Shown: positions 43,374-56,689 of the stretch, one piece after another | Numbering within the stretch: the first letter of the stretch is position 1 | How the letters are laid out: each line of letters opens with the position of its first letter | Assembly (NCBI GenBank): GCA_963765705.1 | Contig: CAVXXJ010000011.1 | Span: 372,001-436,000, forward strand | Source of the DNA: Gaiellasilicea sp963765705 | GTDB taxonomy: Bacteria > Actinomycetota > Thermoleophilia > Gaiellales > Gaiellaceae | Reading direction: 5' to 3' | Length of the DNA stretch: 64,000 nt | Program-made: the position numbers and the translations under genes | The notes under the pieces: generated by a model | What the model was told of the DNA's origin: nothing | The model's database searches: none | Seen by the model: only the letters and a program-made list of their open reading frames with translations

Positions 43374-44767
43374 GCTCAAGAACCGGATCGAGAGCGGCGA
43401 CCTCCACTTCCTCGACGGCCTCGTCCTGCTGGGGACGATCGCCTCGCAACGCTGGTTCGGCGGCAAGTCGCGCGACGTCCTCGACGCCCGCGTGCTCGAT
43501 GCCGGCGTCGTCCCGGGGGGCCCGCCGATTCTTGCCTTCGCGATCGTCGAGGTCCGCTACGGGCTCCAGACGCACGACCTCTACCACATGCCGCTGGGCT
43601 TCCGGCCCAGCGACAGCGGCTGGGACAAGCAGGTCGATCGCGGAGACGGAGGGCTGGATCGCGTACGACGCGATCGCCGACAGCGAGCTGGTCTGCCGCG
43701 ATCGTCGACCTGCTTCGCGCGGGCGAGCCGCTCGACGTCGGGCCTGCGACGATCGTCTTCAGCGGCTCCGCTGCGCTGCCCGACCAGATCGAGAGTGTCC
43801 GGCCGATGGGCGCCGAGCAGTCGAACAGCTCGCTCGTCCTCGACGAGCGGCTCGCGCTCAAGCTCTACCGGCGGATCGAGCCGGGGATGAATCCGGAGCT
43901 GGAGGTGCTTCGCTTCCTCACAGACCGGGGCTTCCCGCACATCGCCGCTCTGGAGGGCTACGTCTCCTACGAGGGCAGGCCGCTCGAGGCGACGCTGGCG
44001 ATCCTGCAGCGGTTCGTGCCGTCGAACGGGGACGGCTGGGAGCTCGCGCTCGACACGCTCGGCTCCGACCCCGACTGGCTGCCACGGCACGCGCGCCGCC
44101 TCGGCGAGGTGACGGCGGCGCTGCACAACGCGCTCGCCTCCGATCCGACCGACCCGCATTTTGCGCCGGAGGAGCCCAGCACCGAAGCGCTCGCGCTGCT
44201 CTCGGCCTCGATCGACGAGGAGATCGAGCACGTGTTCGCGGCGTTGCCGGACAGCGAGGCGGTGGCTCCGGTCGCAGGCCGCGGCGAGGAGGTGCGCGAC
44301 CGGCTCCGTACGCTCGCCTACATCGGGCAGGCGGGCCGGGTGATCCGCCACCACGGCGACTACCACCTCGGCCAGGCGCTCTGGACGAGCGAGGAGGACT
44401 GGCTGATCCTCGACTTCGAGGGCGAGCCGGCGCGCGCACTGGCGGAGCGGCGCCGAAAGCGCTCGCCGCTGCGCGACGTCGCCGGAATGCTGCGCTCGTT
44501 CGCGTACGCGGCGTCTGCTTCCGCGATCCAGCGCGGCATCGAGGCGCCGGAGCGCTGGGAGGACGCATGCCGATCCGAGTTCCTCGACGGCTACCTCGCC
44601 GAGATCGAGCCGGCGCTCCTGCCGTCGGGCGAGCAGGCGATCACGCGGCTGCTGATGATCTTCGAGCTCGAGAAGGCCGTCTACGAGCTGCGCTACGAGC
44701 TCGGGAACCGGCCCGACTGGGTCTCGATCCCGGTCGCCGGGATCGTGCGGATGCTGGAGGCGGACGC

Positions 44768-44771
<4 letters not shown>
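43363..44771 (+). CDS. mak: Maltokinase (frameshifted)
   Basis: Mak (Pep2) makes maltose 1-phosphate for GlgE using ATP. Recognisable are RWFGGKSRD near the N-terminus, LKLYRRIEPGMNPELEVLRFL, the kinase catalytic loop VIRHHGDYHLGQALW and the metal motif LILDFEGEPARAL. About 468 residues. Two +1 frame shifts near 43638 and 43695. ATG 43363 overlaps treS by 11 bases and the stop overlaps glgB (GTGA). TreS and Mak together provide the substrate of GlgE. Confidence 0.9.
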
Positions 44772-46635
<1,864 letters not shown>

Positions 46636-46671
46636 CGTTACCTTCTCGCGCCTCGTCCGAGAGAAGAGGTG

Positions 46672-47148
46672 ATGAGCGAGCCCGCAGAGCAGGCCTTCCG
46701 CCGCCACTACCGTGACGTCTACGGGTTCATTCGCAGGCGCTCGTCGTCGCCGGCGGAGGCAGAGGACATCACCGCGGACGTCTTCGTCGCAGCGGTGGCC
46801 GGCCTCGACCGGTTCGAGCCCGGTGCGACGCCCGTGCTCGCCTGGCTCTATACCGTCGCGCGCCGCCGCCTCGTCGACGAGGCCAGGCGGCGCGACCGGT
46901 CCCCGCTCGTCCCGGTCGAGCCGCTCCCACCCGACTACGGCGCCGACGTGGCTGCCGCGTTGCGACGCGCTATCGACACGTTGCCCGACGGCCAGCGGAC
47001 GGTCGTGCTGCTCAAGCTCGTCCGCGGCCTGAGCTTCCGCGAGATCGCCGACCGCCAGGGCTGGACGGAAGCCGCCTGCAAGATGCGCCTCTCCCGCGCG
47101 CTCGATCGCCTCCGCGTCGTCCTCGAGCAGGAAGGAGTCCGACCATGA
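46672..47148 (+). CDS. Sigma-70 family (ECF) RNA polymerase sigma factor
   Basis: 158 residues: region 2 (FRRHYRDVYGFIRRRSSSPAEAEDITADVFVAA, LAWLYTVARRRLVDEARRR) and region 4 (LPDGQRTVVLLKLVRGLSFREIADRQGWTEAACKMRLSRALDRL). ATG 46672 is preferred over the adjacent GTG 46669. It overlaps the next gene by ATGA, which encodes a membrane-anchored partner, so a stress-responsive pair is likely. It follows glgB by 36 bases and might be read with the glycogen operon. Confidence 0.85.
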   Translation: MSEPAEQAFRRHYRDVYGFIRRRSSSPAEAEDITADVFVAAVAGLDRFEPGATPVLAWLYTVARRRLVDEARRRDRSPLVPVEPLPPDYGADVAAALRRAIDTLPDGQRTVVLLKLVRGLSFREIADRQGWTEAACKMRLSRALDRLRVVLEQEGVRP

Positions 47149-48320
47149 ACGCGCTCTCGGATCGAGAGCTCCTCGAGCTCGTCGGCCACGAGCCGCGCTT
47201 GCTCGCGATCGCCGACGCAGTTGCCGAGACGCAGCGGCCGGACGCCCGGCGCCTCCACCGCGGCCGCGTCCTTACGGTCGCCGTCGGCGTTGCGGCGGCG
47301 GTCGCGCTTGCGTTGGTGGCTCCGTGGCAGGAGCGCGGGCCGAACGTCGTCGATCGTGCTCTCGCCGCGGTCGGTGGCGGGCCGGTCGTGCACGCGGTGG
47401 TCGAGTACTCGTGGGATCGCGACGTCGTCGTCGAGATCGCCACCGGTGAGGAACGGCGCCGAGTGCACAGCACGGAGTACTGGTACGACGAGGAGCGCAA
47501 GACGCTGCGCACGAGGCTGCTGACCGACGGCGTCCAGCTGACGGAGATCGTGGAGACCCCGCAGCACGCGTGGTCGGATGTCGGTGACTTTCCGATGGGA
47601 GGCAACGTGCCCCAGCTCGATCCGGCCCTGGCCGGCTTCGTGGTCGGGTATCGCGACGCGCTGGCAGACGGTTCTGCCGAGGTCGTCGGCGAGACCACCG
47701 TCGACGGGCAGCCGGCCAAGCTGATCCGGTTCCGGACGAGGCCGTCCGGGTCCGTTCAAGAGGTCGCGGTCGATGCGGCGTCGTACCGGCCGTTGCGCTT
47801 CCACCACACGTATCCGGGTGGCCGGCGCTCTCCCGAGTGGCGCGTCGTCTCGATCGAGACGATCGCGCGCGACCCGTCGCTGTTTGCGCCACCGGAGCGC
47901 TCCGCGCCGCGGCCCACCTCCGGCTGGGGCAAGGAGGGGACGACGATCTCCCTCGGCGGGGTGGCGTCCATCCTCGGGAGGATCCCGTTGGGCCTCGCCG
48001 GCCAGAACGTCGAGCGGGTCGAGCTCCAGCAGGTCGGCGCCGAGCTGACCGACGGACGCAAGGTGGAGGGCGTCGTGGTGCGGATCGAGTACGCGGGGGG
48101 CATTCGCGTTTCCCAGGCAGTCGATCCCGCGGGCCTCTACGCCCTCGGCATCGACGACGGCGGCGACCCGACGGCTCCGCCCGGATCGATGAGCGTCTTC
48201 AGCGATCCCCGCCCGCACTGGCAAGGCGAGATCCTGGTCGGGAAGGTCGGCGTCGTCCTCGACGCGCCGAGCCGTGAGCTGCTCCTCGGCGCGGCCCGGA
48301 AGCTGCAGCCGCTGCCGTAG
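47145..48320 (+). CDS. Membrane-anchored protein paired with the sigma factor, possible anti-sigma
   Basis: 391 residues: a 45-residue cytoplasmic head with no obvious zinc motif, a transmembrane helix at about 46-63 (VAVGVAAAVALALVAPW), then a large extracytoplasmic part with beta strands (VVHAVVEYSWDRDVVVEI...) that resembles LolA/MucB-like lipid-binding domains, and a C-terminal repeat region. Coupled by ATGA to the sigma gene, its topology fits an anti-sigma factor sensing the envelope; the specific family was not recognised. Confidence 0.55.
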   Translation: MNALSDRELLELVGHEPRLLAIADAVAETQRPDARRLHRGRVLTVAVGVAAAVALALVAPWQERGPNVVDRALAAVGGGPVVHAVVEYSWDRDVVVEIATGEERRRVHSTEYWYDEERKTLRTRLLTDGVQLTEIVETPQHAWSDVGDFPMGGNVPQLDPALAGFVVGYRDALADGSAEVVGETTVDGQPAKLIRFRTRPSGSVQEVAVDAASYRPLRFHHTYPGGRRSPEWRVVSIETIARDPSLFAPPERSAPRPTSGWGKEGTTISLGGVASILGRIPLGLAGQNVERVELQQVGAELTDGRKVEGVVVRIEYAGGIRVSQAVDPAGLYALGIDDGGDPTAPPGSMSVFSDPRPHWQGEILVGKVGVVLDAPSRELLLGAARKLQPLP

Positions 48321-48336
48321 CCGCGACGAGCGGCGT

Positions 48337-48363
48337 GACTTTGTGTTTCAGAAACACAAAGTC
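48337..48363 (+). repeat. 27-bp perfect palindrome, copy 1
   Basis: Arms GACTTTGTGTTTC and GAAACACAAAGTC flank a single central A. It lies 17 bases after the previous stop and about 100 bases before the -10 of the ABC operon. A second near-identical copy follows 76 bp downstream. Confidence 0.75.
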
Positions 48364-48412
48364 GTCCCGCGCCACGGAATCGCGCTGCCGCCTCGGTCTC
48401 CGGGCGCAACTC

Positions 48413-48439
48413 GACTTTGTGTTTCTGAAACACAAGGCC
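48413..48439 (+). repeat. 27-bp palindrome, copy 2
   Basis: Same left arm GACTTTGTGTTTC with central T; right arm GAAACACAAGGCC differs from a perfect match in three positions. Its 9-bp core (TTGTGTTTC / GAAACACAA) is intact. It ends 14 bases before the -10 of the ABC operon. Confidence 0.7.
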
Positions 48440-48453
48440 TCGAACGGCGCGGG

Positions 48454-48459
48454 TAGTGT
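48454..48459 (+). promoter_or_regulatory. Candidate -10 (TAGTGT) of the ABC exporter operon
   Basis: TAGTGT ends eight bases before GTG 48468, implying a leaderless transcript. Palindrome copy 2 covers the -35 region, so a protein binding it could control this promoter. Confidence 0.45.
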
Positions 48460-48467
48460 TGGACGGA

Positions 48468-49460
48468 GTGGAGCGGGACAACAGCATCGAGGTCGAGGGG
48501 CTCGTCCGCGAGTTCAAAAAGGGGCCGCGGGCGGTCGACGGAATCGACCTGCGCGTCGAGCCGGGCGAGATCTACGGCTTCCTGGGGCCGAACGGCGCCG
48601 GCAAGTCGACCACCGTCCTGATGCTGACGACGCTGCTGCCGCCGACCTCGGGAACTGCGCGCGTCGGCGGCTACGACGTCGTCAAGGAAGGCCCGAAGGT
48701 GCGCTCCGTGATCGGCGCGGCGCTCCAGGAGGCCGCACTCGATCCGATGCTGACCGGGCGCGACCACCTGCGCCTGCAGTCGACGCTGCAGGGGATCTCT
48801 CGGGCCGAGCGGAAGCCGCGCTCGCAGGAGCTCCTCGATCGCGTCGGCCTGAGCGAGGCGGCCGACCGCAAGGTCGGCGGCTACTCGGGCGGGATGAAGC
48901 GCAGGCTCGACCTGGCGCTGGCGCTCGTGCACCGGCCGCGAATCATCTTCCTCGACGAGCCGACGACCGGGCTCGACGTCCAGAGCCGCACGGCCCTCTG
49001 GGACGAGGTCTCGCGACTCGCCCGTGAGGACGGGGTCACCGTCTTCCTGACCACGCAGTACCTCGAGGAGGCGGACGTGCTCGCCGACCGGGTCGGGATC
49101 ATCGACCACGGGCACATCGTCGCCGAGGGCACGCCCGCCGCCTTGAAGGCCGAGATCGGTCTGCCGAGCGTGCACGCCATCCCCGCCGACGAGGAGGACC
49201 AGGACCGGCTCGCCGCTGCGCTCGCCCCCTACGGCGAGGCGCTCGGCGGCAACGCGCGGGAGGTCGTCGTCCGATTGCGCGAGGGGCTCGCCGGCCTGCC
49301 TGCCGTCGTGCGCGCGGTGGACGACGCCGGCCTGACGCTCGCGAGCCTCGAGATCCAGGCGCCCTCGCTCGACGACGTCTTCCTCGCCAAGACGGGCCGC
49401 TCGCTGGAGGGCGCCGGCGAAGACGAGGCGGACGCAGCCGCCGCCGAACCTGCCGCATGA
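48468..49460 (+). CDS. ABC transporter ATPase, DrrA-like export type
   Basis: About 330 residues: Walker A LGPNGAGKST, GAALQEAALDPMLTGRDHL, signature YSGGMKRRLDLA, Walker B IIFLDEPTTGLD, the H-loop TTQYLEEADVLADR and the C-terminal ATPase-tail motif IQAPSLDDVFLAKTGRSLEG typical of DrrA-type drug and lipid exporters. It energises the two permeases at 49457 and 50233. GTG 48468 is chosen for its -10; GTG 48456 is in frame but overlaps the hexamer. Confidence 0.88.
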   Translation: MERDNSIEVEGLVREFKKGPRAVDGIDLRVEPGEIYGFLGPNGAGKSTTVLMLTTLLPPTSGTARVGGYDVVKEGPKVRSVIGAALQEAALDPMLTGRDHLRLQSTLQGISRAERKPRSQELLDRVGLSEAADRKVGGYSGGMKRRLDLALALVHRPRIIFLDEPTTGLDVQSRTALWDEVSRLAREDGVTVFLTTQYLEEADVLADRVGIIDHGHIVAEGTPAALKAEIGLPSVHAIPADEEDQDRLAAALAPYGEALGGNAREVVVRLREGLAGLPAVVRAVDDAGLTLASLEIQAPSLDDVFLAKTGRSLEGAGEDEADAAAAEPAA

Positions 49461-50236
49461 CCAACTTCTGGGCGCAGGTCTGGCGCGCTCGCCCGGCGCT
49501 CGATCGTGCGGACGAGCCGGCAGCCGGCGGCGGTCGTCTTCCCGCTGATCTTCCCGATGATGCTCCTGCTCGTGAACTCGGGTGGGCTGAAGGCGTCGAC
49601 GAAGCTGCCGGGCTTCCCCACCGACTCGTTCCTCGCGTTCGCGCTCGCGGTCCCGTTCATCCAGGGGGCGCTCTTCTCGACGATGAACGCGGGCACCGAT
49701 CTCGCCAAGGACATCCAGACGGGCTTCCTCAACCGGCTCTCGCTGACCTCGATGCGCGGGGTGGCGCTGATCGCCGGCCAGCTCGCAGGCGTCGTCGTCC
49801 TCGGCCTGATCCAGGCGGCCTTCTACATCGTCGTGGGCCTGGTCGTCGGCGTCGACTTCGCGGCGGGGGCGCTCGGGATCCTCGACGCTGCTTCGCGTTC
49901 GCCGCCGTGATCTCGATCAGCTTCGGCGCCCTCGGCGTCTTCCTCGCGCTCCGCACCGGCTCGGGCGAGGCGATCCAGGGGCTCTTCCCGCTGCTCTTCG
50001 TCTTCCTCTTCCTCTCCTCGATGAACACGCCGCGGGACCTGATCGACGTCGACTGGTTCCGCTTCGTCGCGACCGTGAATCCGGTCTCGTACCTGATCGA
50101 GTGCGTCCGGAGCCTGATCATCACCGGCTGGAACGGGGACGCGCTCGCGCTCGGCTTCGGCTTCGCCGTCCTGATCGGGATCGTCGCGACGACGGCCGCG
50201 TCGCTGTCGCTGAAGCAGAGGCTGGCGCGGACATGA
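49457..50236 (+). CDS. ABC-2 type permease of the exporter, first subunit (frameshifted)
   Basis: About 259 residues: an N-terminal helix (VVFPLIFPMMLLLVNSGGL), IQGALFSTMNAGTDLAKDIQTGFLNRLSL, helices at VALIAGQLAGVVVLGLIQAAFYIVVGLV and ISISFGALGVFLAL, and the ABC-2 region SSMNTPRDLIDVDWFRFVATVNPVSYLIECVRSLI. Frame shifts near 49495 and 49890. The start overlaps the ATPase stop (ATGA), and the end overlaps the second permease (ATGA). Confidence 0.83.
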   Translation: MTNFWAQVWRARPALDRADEPAAGGGRLPADLPDDAPARELGWAEGVDEAAGLPHRLVPRVRARGPVHPGGALLDDERGHRSRQGHPDGLPQPALADLDARGGADRRPARRRRRPRPDPGGLLHRRGPGRRRRLRGGGARDPRRCFAFAAVISISFGALGVFLALRTGSGEAIQGLFPLLFVFLFLSSMNTPRDLIDVDWFRFVATVNPVSYLIECVRSLIITGWNGDALALGFGFAVLIGIVATTAASLSLKQRLART

Positions 50237-51000
50237 GGATCTGGCCGGTCGCTTCCGGGGTGGCGTGGCGGACGCTGAAGAACGTCTTCACGAACCCGGC
50301 GCTCTTCTTCCCGTCGCTGATCTTCCCGCTCTTCTTCTTCACCGCGTTCGCCGGCGGGCTCTCGCAGGTCGCGAAGGTGCCGGGCTTCGACTTCGAGCCG
50401 GGCTACACGGCGTTCCAGTTCTGCTTCGTGCTGGTCCAGTCGGCCGCCTTCGGCGGCGTCTTCACCGGCTTCGGGATCGCGCGCGACTTCGAGTCCGGCT
50501 TCGCCCGGCGACTGCTGCTCGCGGCGCCGAACCGGACCGGGATCGTGCTCGGCTACGCGCTGGCGGCGGTCCTGCGCTGGGCGGTGACGGCGACCGTGCT
50601 CACGGTGGTCGCGCTCATCGCCGGGATGAACGTCTTCGGCGGGCCGGTCGACGTGTTCGGGATGTACGCCCTCGCGCTCCTGCTCAACCTCGCCGGGCTG
50701 CTCTGGGCCTGCGGCGTCGCGATGCGCTTCCGCACGATGCAGGCCGGGCCGGTGATGCAGATGCCCGTCTTCCTGACCCTCTTCTTCGCGCCCGTCTACG
50801 TGCCCCTCGGGCTGCTGACGGGCTGGATCGAGGCGGTCGCGACGGTGAACCCGCTCACGTACGTGCTCGAGGCCGTGCGGAGCATGCTCGCGGGCGACGA
50901 GATCCACGTCGCGCTCGCCTTCGGGATCGCGGCGGCGCTGATCACCGGCTTCTCGCTCTGGGCCCTGCGCGGCCTGCGCTCGGCGGAGGCCGCGGGCTAG
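50233..51000 (+). CDS. ABC-2 type permease of the exporter, second subunit
   Basis: 255 residues with six helices, PSLIFPLFFFTAFAGGLSQV near the start, GFGIARDFESGFARRLLLAAPNR as the cytoplasmic loop, and the ABC-2 end PLGLLTGWIEAVATVNPLTYVLEAVRSML. It resembles the first permease along its length, suggesting duplication, and the two probably form a heterodimer. ATG 50233 overlaps the previous stop. No frameshift. Confidence 0.87.
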   Translation: MRIWPVASGVAWRTLKNVFTNPALFFPSLIFPLFFFTAFAGGLSQVAKVPGFDFEPGYTAFQFCFVLVQSAAFGGVFTGFGIARDFESGFARRLLLAAPNRTGIVLGYALAAVLRWAVTATVLTVVALIAGMNVFGGPVDVFGMYALALLLNLAGLLWACGVAMRFRTMQAGPVMQMPVFLTLFFAPVYVPLGLLTGWIEAVATVNPLTYVLEAVRSMLAGDEIHVALAFGIAAALITGFSLWALRGLRSAEAAG

Positions 51001-51031
51001 TTCCCTTCGGTTCGACGCGACGCCGGTCGGG

Positions 51032-51037
51032 TACCGT
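51032..51037 (+). promoter_or_regulatory. Candidate -10 (TACCGT) of the treZ operon
   Basis: TACCGT ends six bases before GTG 51044 (leaderless). It lies in the 43-base gap after the ABC permease gene. Confidence 0.4.
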
Positions 51038-51043
51038 CGCGCC

Positions 51044-52551
51044 GTGCCTCTCGCAACGTCCACCCAGCTCGGCGCCGTGCCGCTCGAGCCCGGCCGCACG
51101 CGCTTCTGCGTCTGGGCGCCGCACGCGCGGTCCGTCGCAGTCCACGGGCGAGCAGCTCTGAGCGACGCGGGCGACGGGCTCTGGGCCGGCGACGCCGCCG
51201 CGAGCCCGGGCGACGACTATCGCTTCGTCCTCGACGGCGCCGAGGAGTGGCCTGACCCCTGCTCGCGCTGGCAGCCCGAGGGCGTGCGCGGGCCGTCGCG
51301 CATCCTCGACACGAGCGCGTTCGAGATCGCTCCCGGGCCGGGCCTCTCCCTCGACGAGCTCGTCCTCTACGAGCTGCACGTCGGCACGTTCTCCCCCGAG
51401 GGCACGTTCGACGGCGTCGTCCCGCGACTCGCCGGCCTGCGCGAGCTCGGCGTCACCGCGATCGAGCTGATGTCCGTCGCGACCTTTCCGGGCAACCGCG
51501 GCTGGGGCTACGACGGGCTCTACTCGCTTCGCGCCGCACCCGGTCTACGGCGGTCCCGAGGGCTTGGCGCGGCTCGTCGACGCCGCTCACCGTGCAGGGC
51601 TCGGCGTCGTGCTCGACGTCGTCTACAACCACATCGGCCCCGGCAACGAGGCGCTGCGCGCGTTCGGGCCGTACTTCACCGACCGGTTCGGCGAGACGCC
51701 GTGGGGCCAGGCGCTCGACTACTCGCAGGCCGGCGTGCGCGAGTGGGCGATCCAGAACGCCGAGCTCTGGGTGCGCGAGTACGGGATCGACGGCCTGCGC
51801 CTCGACGCGGTTCACGCCGTCGAGGACGACTCGGACCGGCACGTCCTCGCCGAGCTCGCCGACCGGGTGCGCGCCGCGAGCCCGGGGACGCTCGTGATCA
51901 GCGAGATGGGGCCGGCCGACTTCCGCCCGCTCCGCGAGTGGAACCACGACGCGATGTGGCTCGACAGCCTCCACCACGCGCTGCACGTCGCGCTGACCGG
52001 GGAGCAGGACGGCTACTACGCGGACTTCGACGGCTCGATGGAGAGCATCGCCCTGGAGCTGCGCCGGCCGGAGGGCGCTCGCATCGTCGCGTGCGCCCAG
52101 AACCACGACCAGGTCGGCAACCGTGCGGTCGGCGACCGGCTTGCCCGATGCGAAGCGGCGCGTCGCGGCGGCGGTGGTTCTCTTCAGCCCGTTCACGCCG
52201 TTGCTCTTCCAGGGCGAGGAGTACGGCGAGACCGCGCCGTTCCAGTTCTTCACCGACCACATCGACCCGTTCATCGCCGACGCCACCCGCCAGGGCCGGC
52301 GGCGCGAGTTCGCCCAGCTTCGCCGGCTTCTCCGGCGAGGTGCCCGACCCGCAGGACGAGGCGGCGTTCGAGCGCTCGAAGCTGACGCCGCGGAGAGCCG
52401 GAGGAGCTGTACGCGCGACTGCTGCGGCTGCGGCGCGAGCTGCCGCGCGAGCTCGAGATCGAGACCGACGAGAGCGCGCGCACGCTCACCCTCCGCCGGG
52501 CCGCGTCGACGCTGCGCGCCGACTTCGCCAACGAGACGTCGAGCTCGACGC

Positions 52552-52555
<4 letters not shown>
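51044..52555 (+). CDS. treZ: Malto-oligosyltrehalose trehalohydrolase (several frameshifts)
   Basis: TreZ releases trehalose from the product of TreY. A CBM48-like head (TRFCVWAPHARSVAVHG) precedes the GH13_10 barrel: LYELHVGTFSPEGTF, IELMSVATFPGNRGWGYDG, VVYNHIGPGNE, the catalytic segment GLRLDAVHAVEDDS, WNHDAMWLDSLHHALH and QNHDQVGNR. About 502 residues, shorter than most (about 570). Shifts +1 near 51535, 52140, 52318 and 52398 and -1 near 52538. GTG 51044; its stop overlaps glgX (GTGA). Confidence 0.88.
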
Positions 52556-54671
<2,116 letters not shown>

Positions 54672-54672
<1 letters not shown>

Positions 54673-56576
54673 TGGACCTGAGGGCGACGTACCGGCTCCA
54701 GCTGGGGCCGGACCTCGGCTTTCGTGCCAGGCGCGCGAGCTCGTCCCGTACCTGCGCGACCTCGGCGTCTCGCACCTCTACCTGTCGCCCTCGCTCCAGG
54801 CCCGCTCGGGCTCCACGCACGGCTACGACGTCGTCGACCCGACGCACATCTCGGAGGAGCTCGGCGGCGAGGACGAGTTCCGCGCCCTCTGCTCGGCCGG
54901 ACGGGACCTGGGAATGGGGGTCGTGCTCGACATCGTCCCCAACCACATGGCGACGAGCGACGAGAATCCCTTCTGGCACGACCCGCTCTGGCGCGCGAAG
55001 TTCTTCGACCTCGACTGGCGCACCGGCGCGCACAGACGCTTCTTCGACGTCGGCGAGCTCGCCGGCGTGCGCATGGAGGATCCCGAGGTGTGGGAGGTGA
55101 CGCACGCGAAGGTCGTCAAGCTGGCGGAGTCGGGTCTCGTCGACGGCGTGCGGATCGACCACCCGGACGGCCTCGCGAACCCCCGGCGCTACCTCGAGCG
55201 GTTGCGAGAAGCGGGGATCGCGCGCCTCTGGGTCGAGAAGATCCTCGAGCCGGGCGAGCGGCTCCGGCCGGAGTGGCCGGTCGAGGGGACGACCGGCTAC
55301 GAGTTCCTGAACGACGTCACGGCGCTCTTCGTCGATCCCGCCGGCGAGGAGCCGCTGTCCGCGGCTCTACGAAGACCTGACCGGCGAGCGGCGGCCCTTC
55401 GACGAGGTCGCCGCGGAGGCAAAGCTCGAGCAGGCGCGGACGACGTTCGCGGACGAGGTCGCTCAGCTCGCCGCGAAGCTGCCCTTCCACGCCGACCTCG
55501 GGTGGGCCGTCGCGTCCTTCCAGGTCTATCGCACGTACGTCGAGCCGGATGCCGGGCTCGTCACGGCCGAGGATCGAGCCGCGATCGAGGCCGCGCGTCT
55601 TCCGGACCACCTCGCGCGCATCCTCCTGCTCGAGGAGCGCGGGCACGACGCCTTCGTCGTTCGCTTCCAGCAGACGACACCGCCCGTGCACGCGAAGGGT
55701 GTCGAGGACACGGCGTTCTACCGTTGGAACCGCTTCGTGGCGTTGAACGAGGTCGGAGGAGATCCTGGTCGGTTCTCGCTCTCGGTCGCGGACTTCCACG
55801 CGGCCAACCTCGCGCGCCCGCCCGGCGGGCTGCTCGCGACGACCACGCACGACACCAAGCGCAGCGGCGACGTACGCGCGCACCTCGCCGCGATCGCCGG
55901 CGACCCGGCTGCGTGGGAGGCGCTGGTCCGGCCGCGGATCGCCGGCTGGCGCGACCCCAACGAGGCGTACCTGATCCTCCAGACCGTCGTCGGCGCCTGG
56001 CCGCTGACGCCGGAGCGGCTCGAGCAGTACCTGGAGAAGGCGCTCCGCGAGGCGAAGGTGCACACGAGCTGGATCGACCAGGATCACGAGTGGGAGGCTG
56101 GCGCCAAGGCGTTCGCCGTCTCGCTGCTCGAGGACGAGGAGGTCGCCGCGTACATCCAGTCGATCCGCGAGCGCGCTCAGCAGAACGTGCTCGGCACCAC
56201 GTTGCTCAAACTGACAACGCCGGGCGTTCCGGACATCTACCAGGGCGACGAGGTCTCCTTCCTCGCGCTCGTCGACCCGGACAACCGGCGGCCGGTGAAC
56301 TGGGAGGATCGGCGGCGTCAGCTCTCATCCAGCGAGCCACCGCCGAAGCTCGACCTGATCCGCCGGACGCTGGCGCTGCGCGCGCGTCGTGCCGCCGCCT
56401 TCGAGGGGGCCTACGAGCCGCTCGACGCGGGCGAGGACGTCTGCGTCTTCACTCGCGGCGGCGAGGTGCTGGTCGCCGCCGCCGTCCGCGGCGGGCTCCA
56501 AGGCTTCCGAATGCCTGCCGGCGAGTGGAGCGACGTCTACCGGACGCCGCAGCTCCTGCTCGCCGAGCGTGTGTGA
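54672..56576 (+). CDS. treY: Malto-oligosyltrehalose synthase (frameshifted)
   Basis: TreY converts the reducing end of maltodextrins to trehalose. Motifs: DLRATYRLQL at the start, DLGVSHLYLSPSLQARSGSTHGYDVVD, VVLDIVPNHMATSDENPFW, the catalytic DGVRIDHPDGLANP, VEKILEPGERLRPEW, GTTGYEFLNDV, KGVEDTAFYRW and THDTKRSGDVRAHL. About 634 residues, smaller than the usual 700 or more. Frame breaks near 54728 (-1) and 55366 (+1). Starts on TGATG with glgX. Completes the TreYZ pair. Confidence 0.92.
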
Positions 56577-56586
56577 AAGCGACTGC

Positions 56587-56616
56587 TTGACTCGCGCTGC
56601 GCAACTGCCCTAGGTT
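56587..56616 (+). promoter_or_regulatory. Promoter of the M14-type peptidase gene
   Basis: TTGACT (56587-56592), 18-base spacer, TAGGTT (56611-56616): the best -35/-10 pair in the window. It lies just after treY and leaves a leader of about 67 bases with a GGGAGAAGGG before ATG 56690. Confidence 0.6.
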
Positions 56617-56689
56617 GGTAGCGACGCCAACAGCTCAGCGGGCCGCAGCGGCAGCGGGACCGGGGATCAAGGGAGAAGGGAGTTTCAGA

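Noticed and set aside
48337..48439. CRISPR repeats
   Set aside because: Only two copies, each itself a palindrome, no regular spacers and no cas genes.
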